DNA of 64,000 nt from an uncultured Acetatifactor sp. (GCA_910584375.1 CAJUAH010000016.1:23916-87915); one strand, 5' to 3'; shown: positions 1 to 9,017, counted from the first letter of the stretch. Program-made: numbers and translations. Notes: generated from the letters alone by a model not told the origin.

Positions 1-645
1 GATCGCGGTTTCCTCCTGCGACAGACCCTGGCCGGGCCGGATCGCGGTTTCCTCCCCCTCATCCGCCCCGGAGAGCAGCCCCATCAGCGGCAGCATGTCC
101 GTCTGGGGATTGTACCCGTACCCCTTATTGATATCCCTGTTCATATGCACGGCCAAATTGGGTATCACCAGCAGATCCCTGTCCAGATTCACCAGACGCA
201 TATCCACCCCGCCGTCCGCCCGGCGCACTGCCACGCGGCCCGCCACGGACAGGGGCCTGTCAAGCCATGTGGACAGAATCATGCCTCCGTAATTCTCCAC
301 ATTCAGCCGCACATAGCATCCCTCCGCCACCGTCTCCGGCCGGGTCTTTACCTTAAAAGTGGGAGAATCGCTATGGGCCGCCACTATATGATAGCCTTTA
401 AAGGGACGGCCCTCACTCCTCTCCCAGGCAGCAGGCAGCCGAAACACGATCAAAGAGGAATCGTTGCGGGCCACATAATACGCCCCGCCCGCCGAAAGCT
501 CCCAGCTGTCCTTCTCCCGCAGCTGCGCAAAACCGGCCTCCTCCAGCCGCTTTTTCATATTGTCCGCCACATGAAACATGCTGGGACTGTTCTGAATAAA
601 TTCCAGCAGCCCCCGGTTATATTGCTCCTCCGTCTTTCTTTCCAT
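1..645 (-). CDS. apeB: M18 family aminopeptidase, N-terminal part
   Basis: Zinc aminopeptidase of the aspartyl-aminopeptidase (M18) family, a cytosolic enzyme trimming N-terminal residues from peptides. The first 215 residues are present; the rest lies left of the window. The zinc-ligand motif AHSDSPTFKVK sits at residues 90-100 and the family block NPQTDMLPL at 179-187. The ATG at 645 is the only sensible start. Just before the window edge a 13-residue unit (EETAI followed by RPGQGLSQ) begins to repeat in tandem, which I do not know from the family. Family assignment is firm; substrate preference cannot be read. Confidence 0.85.
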   Translation of the reverse strand, partial: MERKTEEQYNRGLLEFIQNSPSMFHVADNMKKRLEEAGFAQLREKDSWELSAGGAYYVARNDSSLIVFRLPAAWERSEGRPFKGYHIVAAHSDSPTFKVKTRPETVAEGCYVRLNVENYGGMILSTWLDRPLSVAGRVAVRRADGGVDMRLVNLDRDLLVIPNLAVHMNRDINKGYGYNPQTDMLPLMGLLSGADEGEETAIRPGQGLSQEETAI

Positions 646-909
646 ATGCCTTTGTCTCCTTATATCTTCCATTTCATCTTATATTCTTCAAACAACTTAA
701 AACTCCCCTGCCACCGCATAAAAACTGATTTCTGTTTTATTCTTATTGACCAATTCCACCGCCAGCCGAGAGAGTTATATGATCTCTTTTCCCAAAAGCA
801 TTTCTGCTGCATAAAGCTTGAGGTATCTTACATATCTCCGCATTTAAGCGCTCACTTAACATTTCCACAGATCGGAATTTACTCAATCCTCACTTTTACA
901 TCTTCGGTT
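646..909. other. Intergenic, upstream of the aminopeptidase
   Basis: 264 AT-rich bases between the polyprenyl synthase stop and the aminopeptidase start. The promoter of the aminopeptidase must lie here, but I see no clear consensus boxes, hairpins or small gene. Confidence 0.4.
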
Positions 910-1938
910 TCAACATAAACAGTTATCCATCAGGTACTCCGCCCCTTCGCGAACGCTTTCCGCAATCCGTTTCAAGCAGTGTTTTGCCTCGGAATTCCGA
1001 TAGACGTCCAGGGCGCGGATTGCCTCTTCACAGTATCCGCTAATTAACCGCATTGTATATCCGTACCCATCCGCATCCTCAATCAGTTTGGATATTTCCG
1101 CCGTTGCCTCCTCCCGGCAGCGCATCCCTGACTGTAGATCTGCCGCAATCTTTCGCAAGAGTTCCCCGCAGTTTGGGTATGCAAATGTATGAATTGCAGG
1201 AAGAGTAAAATACCCGCAGCAAAAATCCTGATGGACATTCTTTGCCGTATCCGTATCTGTCGCAATAAAATCCATCAGGTCGTCTCGCAGTTGGAACGCA
1301 AGCCCCAAGCTTTCCGCATAGTGTTCGGCTGCCTGTCGTTCAGCTTTGTTACAATTCCCCTCATAAGCACCTGCAAGGCAGGCAATCCTGAATACGGAAC
1401 AGGTTTTCCCGACGATATTCCGCAAATACTGTTCCTCGGAAATCTCGGTATTGAAACGGTTGTCGAACTGCTCAACCTCACCGTCACACAAGATTTCCAA
1501 ATTTCCAAACAATTCCCGGTACCACGGCTTATTGACCAGAGTGGTACGGCTGATTGCGGAAAAAATCATGAAATCCCCCGCATAGATTGCCATTTCGCGC
1601 CCAAACTTTTTTTGGACGGATAGCTGTCCGCGCCGAAGTTCTGCCGCATCAATCACATCATCATGCAGCAGCGACGCGGTATGACAAATTTCTATCACCG
1701 CCGCGCTTTCGGTCGCGTCTGTCTGTTTCCCAGCCAACTTTGCAAACAAAAGCGTCAAAACAGGACGCAGCTGCTTGCCGCGTGCCTGCAGAACCCACTG
1801 TAAAATCTTTTGCATTGACGGATTCTGTGACTGGGACAGCCGTTCAATATGCTGGTTGACTCGCATCAATTCCGGTTCAAGCAGAGATAACCCTTCTAAA
1901 TCCATTATTTTATGTCCGCTATTATTCCAATTATCCAT
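910..1938 (-). CDS. Polyprenyl diphosphate synthase family protein
   Basis: Trans-isoprenyl diphosphate synthase that condenses isopentenyl diphosphate onto an allylic primer, feeding quinone or other prenyl lipids. The 342-residue length fits the heptaprenyl/octaprenyl synthase group. GKQLRP (54-59), the first aspartate-rich motif DDVID (93-97) and the second DDLMD (219-223) are all intact, so the enzyme is probably active. The ATG at 1938 has only a weak ribosome site; Met12 is an alternative. It reads as a single gene and looks less GC-rich than its neighbours, which may indicate transfer. Product chain length cannot be inferred. Confidence 0.85.
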   Translation of the reverse strand: MDNWNNSGHKIMDLEGLSLLEPELMRVNQHIERLSQSQNPSMQKILQWVLQARGKQLRPVLTLLFAKLAGKQTDATESAAVIEICHTASLLHDDVIDAAELRRGQLSVQKKFGREMAIYAGDFMIFSAISRTTLVNKPWYRELFGNLEILCDGEVEQFDNRFNTEISEEQYLRNIVGKTCSVFRIACLAGAYEGNCNKAERQAAEHYAESLGLAFQLRDDLMDFIATDTDTAKNVHQDFCCGYFTLPAIHTFAYPNCGELLRKIAADLQSGMRCREEATAEISKLIEDADGYGYTMRLISGYCEEAIRALDVYRNSEAKHCLKRIAESVREGAEYLMDNCLC

Positions 1939-2253
1939 ATTCTTTAACTTTCAGATCCCTATTTTGCGCTCTGTTCAAATCGTCATTAAACCGACAATCG
2001 GATCAACCTATACGCGTTCTCCCGGATGCCAATTTTGCTGGGCCTATACAAAAAAATGCCATTTTATATCCACATCCGCCCCATGAAATCAAACTTTTTC
2101 CGACCCTTGATACTCCTTGTGGGTCTATGCGGAAAAACTTACCGCCTGTACCCCTCTTTTGTTGCAAAACAGGGGACAAAAAGAAAGATATTTCCATGTA
2201 AAACACTCTCCGTTTTTCACTGCGTGAGTCAGTTCACCTCGGAGCACAGGTTT
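1939..2253. other. Intergenic, no gene seen
   Basis: 315 bases upstream of the polyprenyl synthase and downstream of the DJ-1 gene, both leftward. Short open frames here have no ribosome site and no family resemblance. A loose inverted repeat (CCCCTC/AGGGG near 2153-2176) is the only structure I see. Confidence 0.4.
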
Positions 2254-2808
2254 TCAGGCTCGCCGAAAGACGATCGTCTCAGCGATCCGATCCGCCTGCT
2301 CCTGCCCCAGCAGTTTTGCCACGATGGCCAGTGAGAACGGGATGGCGCAGCCCATGCCCCTGCCGGTGATCACATGCCCGTCCACAGTGGCGTCTTCCAT
2401 GGAGATCTCCGCCCCCTCCAGATGCTGCTCCCAGCCGGGATAACAGCCCGCCTTTTTCCCGCTCAAGATCCCTCTGTGCCCCAATATACTGGGAGCCGCG
2501 CAGATAGCGGCCAGGCACCGACCAGCCCGGTCAAAAGCGTCCACCTGGCCCATCAGACCCGCATGGGCCTCCAGACCCTTTGTCCCCGGCATGCCGCCCG
2601 GCAGCACGATCATGTCCAGGCTGTCAAAATCTACTTCGTCAAAACAGAGATTCATCTGCACGCCGATCCCATGAGAACCGGTGACCGTCTTTTCTCCGGT
2701 CACCGATACCGTCTGTACCTCGATTCCTGCCCTGCGGCAGACATCCACCACCGTCAGCGCCTCGATCTCCTCGTAACCCTCCGCAAAAAACACCGCGATC
2801 CTGCTCAT
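2254..2808 (-). CDS. DJ-1/PfpI family protein
   Basis: A 184-residue single-domain DJ-1/PfpI protein, a family including glyoxalase III-type deglycases, chaperones and cysteine peptidases. The nucleophile elbow AAICAAPSILG places the conserved cysteine at residue 103, and the GYEEIEA segment (11-17) carries the conserved glutamate. The ATG at 2808 is preceded by GGAGG. It stands alone, with a long gap on both sides. Family membership is clear, but the reaction is not predictable from sequence in this family. Confidence 0.88.
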   Translation of the reverse strand: MSRIAVFFAEGYEEIEALTVVDVCRRAGIEVQTVSVTGEKTVTGSHGIGVQMNLCFDEVDFDSLDMIVLPGGMPGTKGLEAHAGLMGQVDAFDRAGRCLAAICAAPSILGHRGILSGKKAGCYPGWEQHLEGAEISMEDATVDGHVITGRGMGCAIPFSLAIVAKLLGQEQADRIAETIVFRRA

Positions 2809-3016
2809 ATGCCTCTACCTCCATAATAAATGAAATATTCGTGCGCTGTTTCCCATCTGTTCATCTCGCCAGACACCGAACGGCGGCCTCTTGCGTTTTC
2901 TCCCTAAACCGTCTGTCCCGGGATTTTCCGAACCGCTCTGCCGGATACCGATTATTCCTCTGCATTCTCGCCCCACAGAATATGGAAATAGCTTTCCAAC
3001 ATTATACCCTGATTCT

Positions 3017-3070
3017 GTGCGCTTCAGCGCATATTCCGTTCAATAGAGTAAAATGCTTTGCATTTTACTC
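3017..3070 (+). repeat. Two-hairpin dispersed repeat, copy A
   Basis: A small hairpin (TGCGC / GCGCA, loop TTCA, 3018-3031) is followed after 14 bases containing GTTCAA by a larger hairpin with an 11-bp perfect stem (GAGTAAAATGC 3046-3056, complement 3060-3070, loop TTT). The same two-hairpin layout, inverted and with compensated base changes, recurs at 41192-41246. Confidence 0.7.
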
Positions 3071-3180
3071 ATTATACCTTGATTTTTTCCGCATGTCACC
3101 CTTTTTTTTCTTGCGGAAGTGCGGTATAATAGGCATGGTACTTCCGGACGGCACACGGGCCCGGAAACGCAGCAACAGGA

Positions 3181-3213
3181 TTTAATGCGCATTGCCATCG
3201 CATGCGCATTAAA
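3181..3213. repeat. 12-bp perfect inverted repeat upstream of the CYTH gene
   Basis: TTTAATGCGCAT at 3181-3192 pairs perfectly with 3202-3213 around a 9-base loop, ending 29 bases before the CYTH start. Its GCGCAT core resembles the small hairpins at 3018-3031 and 39907-39922. It could be a regulatory palindrome or another member of the repeat family. Confidence 0.55.
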
Positions 3214-3242
3214 TATAATTAGAGTAGGAAACGGAAAATATT

Positions 3243-3770
3243 ATGGAAATCGAACGCAAATTCACTTTGAAAACCCTTCCCGGCAACCTGGACAGCTATC
3301 CCAGTCTCCACATAGAGCAGGCCTATCTGTCCACCAATCCCGTGGTGCGGGTGCGCAAGGAAAACGACGAATACTATATGACCTACAAGGGCAGCGGCAT
3401 GATGGCCCGGGAGGAACACAATCTCTGGCTCAGCGAGGAGGCCTACTACCATCTGCGGGACAAGGCGGACGGGCGCATCCTGTCCAAGACCCGCTATCTG
3501 ATCCCCCTGGAAAATCCCGGTTTCAATCCCGGTTTCCCCACCCCGCCCAGAGATTACCGGCTGACCATCGAGCTGGACGTGTTTGAGGGCGAACTCTCCT
3601 CTCTGGTGCTGGCCGAAGTGGAATTTGGCAGCACGGAGGCGGCGGAGGCTTTTCTGCCCCCGGATTGGTTTGACGAAGACGTCACTTACTGTAAAGAATA
3701 TCACAATTCCTATATGGCTATGCACGATCTGGCTGACATCCTGCCGGATAAAGCTATGGGAAAAGAGTAA
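3243..3770 (+). CDS. CYTH domain protein
   Basis: A 175-residue stand-alone CYTH domain, the fold of class IV adenylate cyclases, thiamine triphosphatases and inorganic triphosphatases. The N-terminal signature EIERKF is present at residues 2-7, followed by alternating charged strands such as VVRVRKENDEYYMTYKG that line the triphosphate tunnel. The ATG at 3243 follows an AT-rich leader with a purine-rich GGAAAC site. A nucleoside phosphorylase starts 12 bases downstream, suggesting co-transcription. Triphosphatase activity is the likeliest role; cyclase activity cannot be excluded. Confidence 0.85.
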   Translation: MEIERKFTLKTLPGNLDSYPSLHIEQAYLSTNPVVRVRKENDEYYMTYKGSGMMAREEHNLWLSEEAYYHLRDKADGRILSKTRYLIPLENPGFNPGFPTPPRDYRLTIELDVFEGELSSLVLAEVEFGSTEAAEAFLPPDWFDEDVTYCKEYHNSYMAMHDLADILPDKAMGKE

Positions 3771-3782
3771 GAGGAACTGTTT

Positions 3783-4625
3783 ATGGATACGACTGTGAGC
3801 GGAAACAAATGCTGTCATGTGGGGGTAAAGTACGGAAACCTGGGACGCTACGTCATTCTTCTGGACGATCCGGAGTGCATACAAAAAATACTTCCGTTTT
3901 TTGACAGCCCGCAGCAGACTGTTCAGAACCCCAATTACAATATCTATACGGGAAAGCTGAGCCGCCAGACAGCCAGCGTCTGCTGCACGGGCAAAGGCGG
4001 CTCGGCGGCTGCTACCGCTGCCACCGAGCTTATAGGCTGCGGTGTGGACGCCATTATCCGCGTCGGCACATGCGTCAGTCTCAGGGGATTAGTTAATGGC
4101 GGCCATCTGGTCATCGCCCAGGCGGCTATCCGCGCCGAGGACGCGAGCTATGAGTATCTTCCGCAGGGCTACCCCGCCATAGCCAATTTCGCTGTAACCT
4201 CTGCGCTCGCTCAAGCCGCGGAAGAGCTTCTCCCACACGCGCCGGGCGAGGAGGAGTACCACATCGGCGTGGTGCGCAGCAAGGACAGTTACTACAGCGA
4301 AATGACTCCCGACGGCTCGGCGGATATAAACAACTTCCGGGAGGACGACCGTATATGCGGCTGTCTGGCTGGCGAGACGGCGTGCGCTGCCTTCTATACG
4401 GTGGGACACGCCCATAGCCCTTTCCCCCGCGAGGTGCGCTGCGGCGGCGTGCTCACGGTACTCCGAGGCGCTCAGCTCTCCGAATATCCTAACTGGCAGG
4501 ATAAACTCAAAGCGGACGCCCTGCTCAGGATAAAATGCGCCGTCCGCGCCATGAAACTGATTATAGAGGAGGACAGGCGCAAATACAACAGACGTATGGA
4601 TAGAATGCACGGCCTCGTCCGGTGA
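3783..4625 (+). CDS. Nucleoside phosphorylase family protein
   Basis: A 280-residue member of the PNP/UDP phosphorylase family, which cleaves nucleosides with phosphate to a base and ribose 1-phosphate. The phosphate/ribose-site stretch RVGTCVSLRG and the following NGGHLVIAQAAIRAEDAS block are typical. The C-terminal half is unusual: the region normally reading like EMESA is GETACAAFYTVGHAHSPF here, so the nucleoside pocket may differ. It lies 12 bases after the CYTH gene and ends 10 bases from the convergent malQ. Substrate is uncertain. Confidence 0.8.
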   Translation: MDTTVSGNKCCHVGVKYGNLGRYVILLDDPECIQKILPFFDSPQQTVQNPNYNIYTGKLSRQTASVCCTGKGGSAAATAATELIGCGVDAIIRVGTCVSLRGLVNGGHLVIAQAAIRAEDASYEYLPQGYPAIANFAVTSALAQAAEELLPHAPGEEEYHIGVVRSKDSYYSEMTPDGSADINNFREDDRICGCLAGETACAAFYTVGHAHSPFPREVRCGGVLTVLRGAQLSEYPNWQDKLKADALLRIKCAVRAMKLIIEEDRRKYNRRMDRMHGLVR

Positions 4626-4635
4626 AACTCACAGG

Positions 4636-6153
4636 TTATCCCCGTCCGTAAGTCTCGACCAATTCCCGGATCCTCCCCGCCAATTCCGGCGTCGCGGCGT
4701 CCGGCAGCATCCGCCACTCCCAGTTGCCGCCCAGCGTGGAGGGCGTATTGATCCTGGCGGCATTGTCCAATTCCAGATAATCCTGCATGGGTATCACCGC
4801 TGTATCCGCCACGCTGGCAAAGGCCGCCCGGATAAAGTGCCAGGGAATCTCCCTGTTGCCCCGTATATTCAAGTATCTCTTCACACTGCGTCTGGTTCCG
4901 GCATCCGTACCATTATACCAACCCAATATGGTTTCATTGTCATGCGTTCCTGTATACACAATGCTGTTCTGTGTATAATTGTGGGGCAAGTAGGCATTAT
5001 CCGCGTCATCCCCAAAAGCGAACTGCAATATTTTCATGCCGGGGTATCCTGTTTTTTTCACGAGAGCAATGACTTCTTTGGTCAAAAAGCCCAGATCCTC
5101 CGCAATCACATCCATATCCCCCAAGGCCTCCTTGAGCGCCCTGAACAGGTCGTAGCCCGGCCCCTTGACCCAGTGCCCGTACTGCGCCGTGTCGTCCCCG
5201 TAGGGCACGAACCAGTAGGACTCAAATCCCCTGAAATGGTCGATCCGCACCACGTCATAGAGACGGAAACAGTATGCGATGCGGCTGATCCACCAGGCGT
5301 ATCCTGTCTGTCGGTGATACTCCCAGCGGTACAGGGGGTTGCCCCACAGCTGCCCGGTGGCGCAGAAAACATCCGGCGGACAGCCCGCCACACCCAGAGG
5401 CACATTGTCCTCATCCAGTTGGAACAGTTCGGGGTTGGCCCAGGTATCCGCGCTGTCAAAGGCCACATAGATGGGGATATCCCCCACAATGCGGATGCCC
5501 TTCTCATTGGCGTATGCCTTCAGCGCCTTCCACTGGGCGGCAAAGAAGTACTGCTGAAACTGATAAAAGCCGATCTCATCCGCCAGCTCCTGCCTGTATT
5601 TTTTCAGCGCCGCCGGTTTTCTCAGCCGGATATCCTCGTCCCATTCCACCCAGCTCACATACTTGAAATGGCTCTTCACCGCCATGTACAGGGCATAGTC
5701 CGGCAGCCAGCTTTCGTTGTCCCTGATAAAATCCAGATATCCCTGCTCCTGGGGCAGCCCCGCCTTTTTGGCTCTCTCATAGGCTTTTCGCAGCAGCTTG
5801 AACCGGGTCAGCCAGATCTTTTCATAATCCACATAAGAGGGATCGCTGCCGCAGTCCACGGCTCCGCACTCTTTTTCCGTCAGGTATCCCGCCCCGATCA
5901 GCCCCTCCAGGTCGATGTAGTACGGATTCCCCGCAAATGTGGAGAAAGACTGATAGGGGGAATCCCCGTAGCTGGTGGGGCCCAGGGGCAGGATCTGCCA
6001 CAGTTTCTGCCCCGCCGCCTCCAGAAAATCCACAAAGGCATAGGCCTCCTTGGAAAAACCGCCGATCCCGTATTTGGAGGGGATACTGGAGATGGGCATC
6101 AGGATCCCGCTCTGCCGCCTGGAACTTTTTTTACTATTTTTAGACGTTTTCAT
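4636..6153 (-). CDS. malQ: 4-alpha-glucanotransferase (amylomaltase)
   Basis: GH77 disproportionating enzyme that moves maltosyl/glucosyl units between alpha-1,4 glucans and releases glucose. It works with glycogen phosphorylase to dismantle glycogen or maltodextrin. Visible landmarks are SPYQSFSTFAGNPYYIDLEG near the N-terminus, the nucleophile segment VVRIDHFRGF, the acid/base segment AEDLGF and THDNETILGW. The start at 6153 (MKTSKNSKK) is chosen over an upstream ATG because a GGGAGCGAGG site precedes it. The gene follows glgP in the same direction with a short gap, so the two form an operon. About 505 residues, normal for the family. Confidence 0.95.
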   Translation of the reverse strand: MKTSKNSKKSSRRQSGILMPISSIPSKYGIGGFSKEAYAFVDFLEAAGQKLWQILPLGPTSYGDSPYQSFSTFAGNPYYIDLEGLIGAGYLTEKECGAVDCGSDPSYVDYEKIWLTRFKLLRKAYERAKKAGLPQEQGYLDFIRDNESWLPDYALYMAVKSHFKYVSWVEWDEDIRLRKPAALKKYRQELADEIGFYQFQQYFFAAQWKALKAYANEKGIRIVGDIPIYVAFDSADTWANPELFQLDEDNVPLGVAGCPPDVFCATGQLWGNPLYRWEYHRQTGYAWWISRIAYCFRLYDVVRIDHFRGFESYWFVPYGDDTAQYGHWVKGPGYDLFRALKEALGDMDVIAEDLGFLTKEVIALVKKTGYPGMKILQFAFGDDADNAYLPHNYTQNSIVYTGTHDNETILGWYNGTDAGTRRSVKRYLNIRGNREIPWHFIRAAFASVADTAVIPMQDYLELDNAARINTPSTLGGNWEWRMLPDAATPELAGRIRELVETYGRG

Positions 6154-6229
6154 ATATACCTCGCTCCCGGATACCACGGAACCACCCATGCTATCACAAC
6201 ATCGGTACTGGGGAATGCGCCTCCCGGTC

Positions 6230-8497
6230 TCACAGTTTCCAGATATCTTTATTGTACTCCGCGATGGTCCGGTCGGAGGAGAAGAACCCTGCCTTGGCGA
6301 TGTTTACCAGACTCATGCGTTTCCATTTTCCGCGGTTCTCATAGTCTTTCAGAGCTTTATCCTTCACCCGGATATAATCCCGCAGATCCAACAGCGTCAT
6401 GAACCAGTCTTTGTTCAGCAGTTCCCTGTACAGGCGCTCCAGATTCTCCTTATGGCCCACTGCCATGGCCTGCTCGCCCACGATAAAGTCCACCGCCTCT
6501 TTGATGACCTTGCTGTTACGGTAATACTTTTTGGACTTATAATCCGCGTTGGCATAGTGGGCGATGACGGTATCGGATTTTTCACCGAAAATATAGATAT
6601 TGTCGTCTCCCACCAGCTCGTTTATCTCCACGTTGGCGCCGTCGCTGGTGCCCAGGGTCACGGCGCCGTTTAACATGAATTTCATGTTGCCCGTGCCGCT
6701 GGCCTCCTTGCTGGCCAGGGAGATCTGCTCGGAAATGTCGCAGGCGGGAATCAGCTTTTCCGCATAGCTCACATTGTAGTTCTCCACCATGACCACCCGC
6801 ATATGGGGAGACACGTCGGGATCGTTGTTCACGATCTCCTGCAGCACCAGCAGCAGGTGTATGATATCCTGGGCGATCACATAGGCGGGAGCCGCTTTCG
6901 CGCCGAAAATGAAAGTGATGGGGCGTTTCGGCAGCTTGCCCTTCTTGATCTCCAGATACTTGTGGATGATATACAGGGCGTTCATCTGCTGGCGCTTGTA
7001 CTCGTGCAGTCTCTTTACCTGGATGTCGAAGATAGAGTCGGGATTGATCTCCACGCCCTCCTTCTCCCGGATATAAGCGGCAAGCGCCTCCTTTTTGCCC
7101 CTCTTGATGGCGGCGATGGCGTCCAGCGTGGCCTCGTCGTCTTTAAACTCCAAAAGTTTTTCCAGTTCCCCCGCGTCCTTTTTAAAGCCGCAGCCGATCT
7201 TTTCCTCCAGCAGGGCCGTCAGCTCCTTGTTGCAGGACAACAGCCAGCGGCGGAAAGTGATGCCGTTGGTCTTGTTGTTGAACTTGGCGGGGTAGATCTT
7301 GTAAAACGCGTTCAGCTCCGTGTCCTTCAGGATCTCCGTGTGGATGGCGGCCACGCCGTTCACAGAGAAACCGTAGTGTATATCGATATGCGCCATATGC
7401 ACTCTCTTATCCTTGTCGATGATCTGTACTTTCTCATCGGGATAGAGCTTGCGCACCCGCGCGTCCAGCTCCTTGATGATGGGCACTAACTGGGGAACCA
7501 CCTTCTCCAGATAGGCCAGGGGCCACTTCTCCAGGGCCTCCGCCAGGATCGTGTGATTGGTGTAGGCGCAGGTCCTGCTGACCACATTGACGGCCTCGTC
7601 CATGGTAAAGCCCTTCTCCTCGGTGAGGATGCGGATCAGCTCGGGGATTACCATGGTGGGATGGGTGTCGTTGATCTGGATCACCGCATGTTCGTCCATC
7701 CGGTGCAGATCGTAGCCCTTGGACTCCAGCTCCTCCAGAATCAGCTGCGCCCCGTTGCTCACCATGAAATACTGCTGGTAAATGCGCAGCAGATGCCCCG
7801 CCTCGTCGGAATCGTCCGGGTAGAGGAACAGCGTCAGGTTCTTGTCGATCCTGGTCTTGTCAAAGTCAATGCCCTCCTCCACAATGGATTCGTCCACGCT
7901 CTCGATATCGAAGAGATGCAGCTTGTTGATGCCGTTCTCATAGCCCACCACGTCGATATCGTACAGACGGCTCTTCACCTTCTTTTTGCCAAACATTACC
8001 GTGTAAGCAGTGTTTGTCCTGGTCAGCCAGGACTGTTTCTCGATCCACTCGTTTTTCTCCGCCGTCTGCAGATTGTCCTGGAATACCTGCTTAAACAGGC
8101 CGAAATGATAGTTCAGCCCGATGCCGTCCCCGGGAAGTCCCAGGGTGGCGATGGAGTCCAGAAAACAGGCCGCCAGACGCCCCAGACCGCCGTTTCCCAG
8201 GGAGGGCTCCGGCTCAGCCTCCTCTATATCCGCCAGGCTCTTGCCCTTGGCCGCCAGAATCTCCTCCATCTCCCCGTATATCTGTAAATTGATCAGATTG
8301 TTGCTCAGCAATTTTCCGATCAGAAATTCCGCGGAGATATAATATACCTTCTTATCTCCGGTGATAGCGGGTTTCTCCGCCATCAGATCCTTGGTCACGT
8401 TCAGTATGCTGTAATACAGCTCCTGGCTGTCGCAGTCGGCTATACCCTTTTTGTACAGTTTCTTTGTCCAGCCCTGCAATCTCTCTTCTAAAGTCAT
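6230..8497 (-). CDS. glgP: Glycogen/maltodextrin phosphorylase
   Basis: GT35 phosphorylase releasing glucose 1-phosphate from alpha-1,4 glucans. The N-terminal block SLGNGGLGRLAACFLDS and the pyridoxal phosphate lysine in ASGTGNMKFMLNGA, followed by TLGTSDGANVEI, are intact. At 755 residues it is at the shorter end of the family, like other clostridial enzymes, and lacks the long N-terminal regulatory extension of animal enzymes. The ATG at 8497 is preceded by AAAGGAG. It is the first gene of a glgP-malQ operon. A perfect LacI-type palindrome lies about 150 bases upstream (8648-8663), pointing to carbon-source control. Confidence 0.96.
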   Translation of the reverse strand: MTLEERLQGWTKKLYKKGIADCDSQELYYSILNVTKDLMAEKPAITGDKKVYYISAEFLIGKLLSNNLINLQIYGEMEEILAAKGKSLADIEEAEPEPSLGNGGLGRLAACFLDSIATLGLPGDGIGLNYHFGLFKQVFQDNLQTAEKNEWIEKQSWLTRTNTAYTVMFGKKKVKSRLYDIDVVGYENGINKLHLFDIESVDESIVEEGIDFDKTRIDKNLTLFLYPDDSDEAGHLLRIYQQYFMVSNGAQLILEELESKGYDLHRMDEHAVIQINDTHPTMVIPELIRILTEEKGFTMDEAVNVVSRTCAYTNHTILAEALEKWPLAYLEKVVPQLVPIIKELDARVRKLYPDEKVQIIDKDKRVHMAHIDIHYGFSVNGVAAIHTEILKDTELNAFYKIYPAKFNNKTNGITFRRWLLSCNKELTALLEEKIGCGFKKDAGELEKLLEFKDDEATLDAIAAIKRGKKEALAAYIREKEGVEINPDSIFDIQVKRLHEYKRQQMNALYIIHKYLEIKKGKLPKRPITFIFGAKAAPAYVIAQDIIHLLLVLQEIVNNDPDVSPHMRVVMVENYNVSYAEKLIPACDISEQISLASKEASGTGNMKFMLNGAVTLGTSDGANVEINELVGDDNIYIFGEKSDTVIAHYANADYKSKKYYRNSKVIKEAVDFIVGEQAMAVGHKENLERLYRELLNKDWFMTLLDLRDYIRVKDKALKDYENRGKWKRMSLVNIAKAGFFSSDRTIAEYNKDIWKL

Positions 8498-8647
8498 CTT
8501 TTTCGCTCCTTTCCCTGATCAGGCCCGCGCCTGTCCGTCCGCATAAAATCCTATGTCTTTACGCCGTTACTATTGTATCTCTGTCACTTCCTTCATATTT
8601 TTTTGTTTTTCTGCGTTTCTTCTTTTCAGCATACTTGTATTATGCCT

Positions 8648-8663
8648 AGGAAAACGTTTTCCT
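8648..8663. promoter_or_regulatory. LacI/CcpA-type operator upstream of glgP
   Basis: AGGAAAACGTTTTCCT is a perfect 16-bp palindrome with the AAnCGnTT core typical of LacI-family operators. It sits in the glgP leader region. Whether CcpA or a maltose-type repressor binds cannot be told from sequence. Confidence 0.6.
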
Positions 8664-8746
8664 TTTCAAACATCATACTAGATATTATTTCCTTTGTCAA
8701 ACATTTTTTCCATATTTTACCAAATAATTTCCGCCTGTGCGGTTGC

Positions 8747-8801
8747 AATCCAATGACCTGTCTGCATTCCATTTACGGCAATGCAGGCGGGGCGTTGGAT
8801 T
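8747..8801 (+). repeat. Strong imperfect hairpin, G-U compensated on the + strand
   Basis: Arms 8747-8768 and 8780-8801 (22 bases each, 11-base loop) pair with 18 Watson-Crick pairs, 3 G-U pairs (8754/8794, 8759/8789, 8761/8787) and one A-G mismatch (8756/8792) when read as + strand RNA. On the minus strand the same positions would be A-C mismatches. It could be a decayed palindromic element or the stem of a small RNA. Confidence 0.6.
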
Positions 8802-8857
8802 AGCATCCCACTCTCAAATGAGCAAAACGCGGATGCGCAAGCAGACACAGGAGCGTG

Positions 8858-9017
8858 TAAGGAACTGTCCGAAAATAACTTGTGCAGATGACGCAGGATA
8901 AATTCGTACAGGCAAGGCGGAAGAGGGAGGCGTACCGGGGTACGCTGACTGATGACAACGCAGACTGTGCGGATTTAGACAAGTCAAATGCACAAGTTAT
9001 TAATGGACAGTTCCTTA
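8858..9017. mobile_element. 160-bp MITE-like palindromic element
   Basis: Terminal inverted repeats of 29 bases (8858-8886 and 8989-9017, 26/29 identical) start TAAGGAACTGTCC. The palindrome continues less perfectly to the centre CGTACCGGGGTACG at 8931-8944, exactly midway. It codes for nothing and is flanked by non-repetitive DNA, so it resembles a miniature inverted-repeat element. No second copy lies in this window. Confidence 0.65.

Larger units (their letters stand above)
2809..3242. other. Intergenic with palindromic repeats, no gene
   Basis: 434 bases between divergent genes. The weak rightward open frames here have no ribosome site. The stretch holds one copy of a two-hairpin dispersed repeat (3017-3070) and a separate 12-bp inverted repeat (3181-3213), both listed separately. 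Confidence 0.5.
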
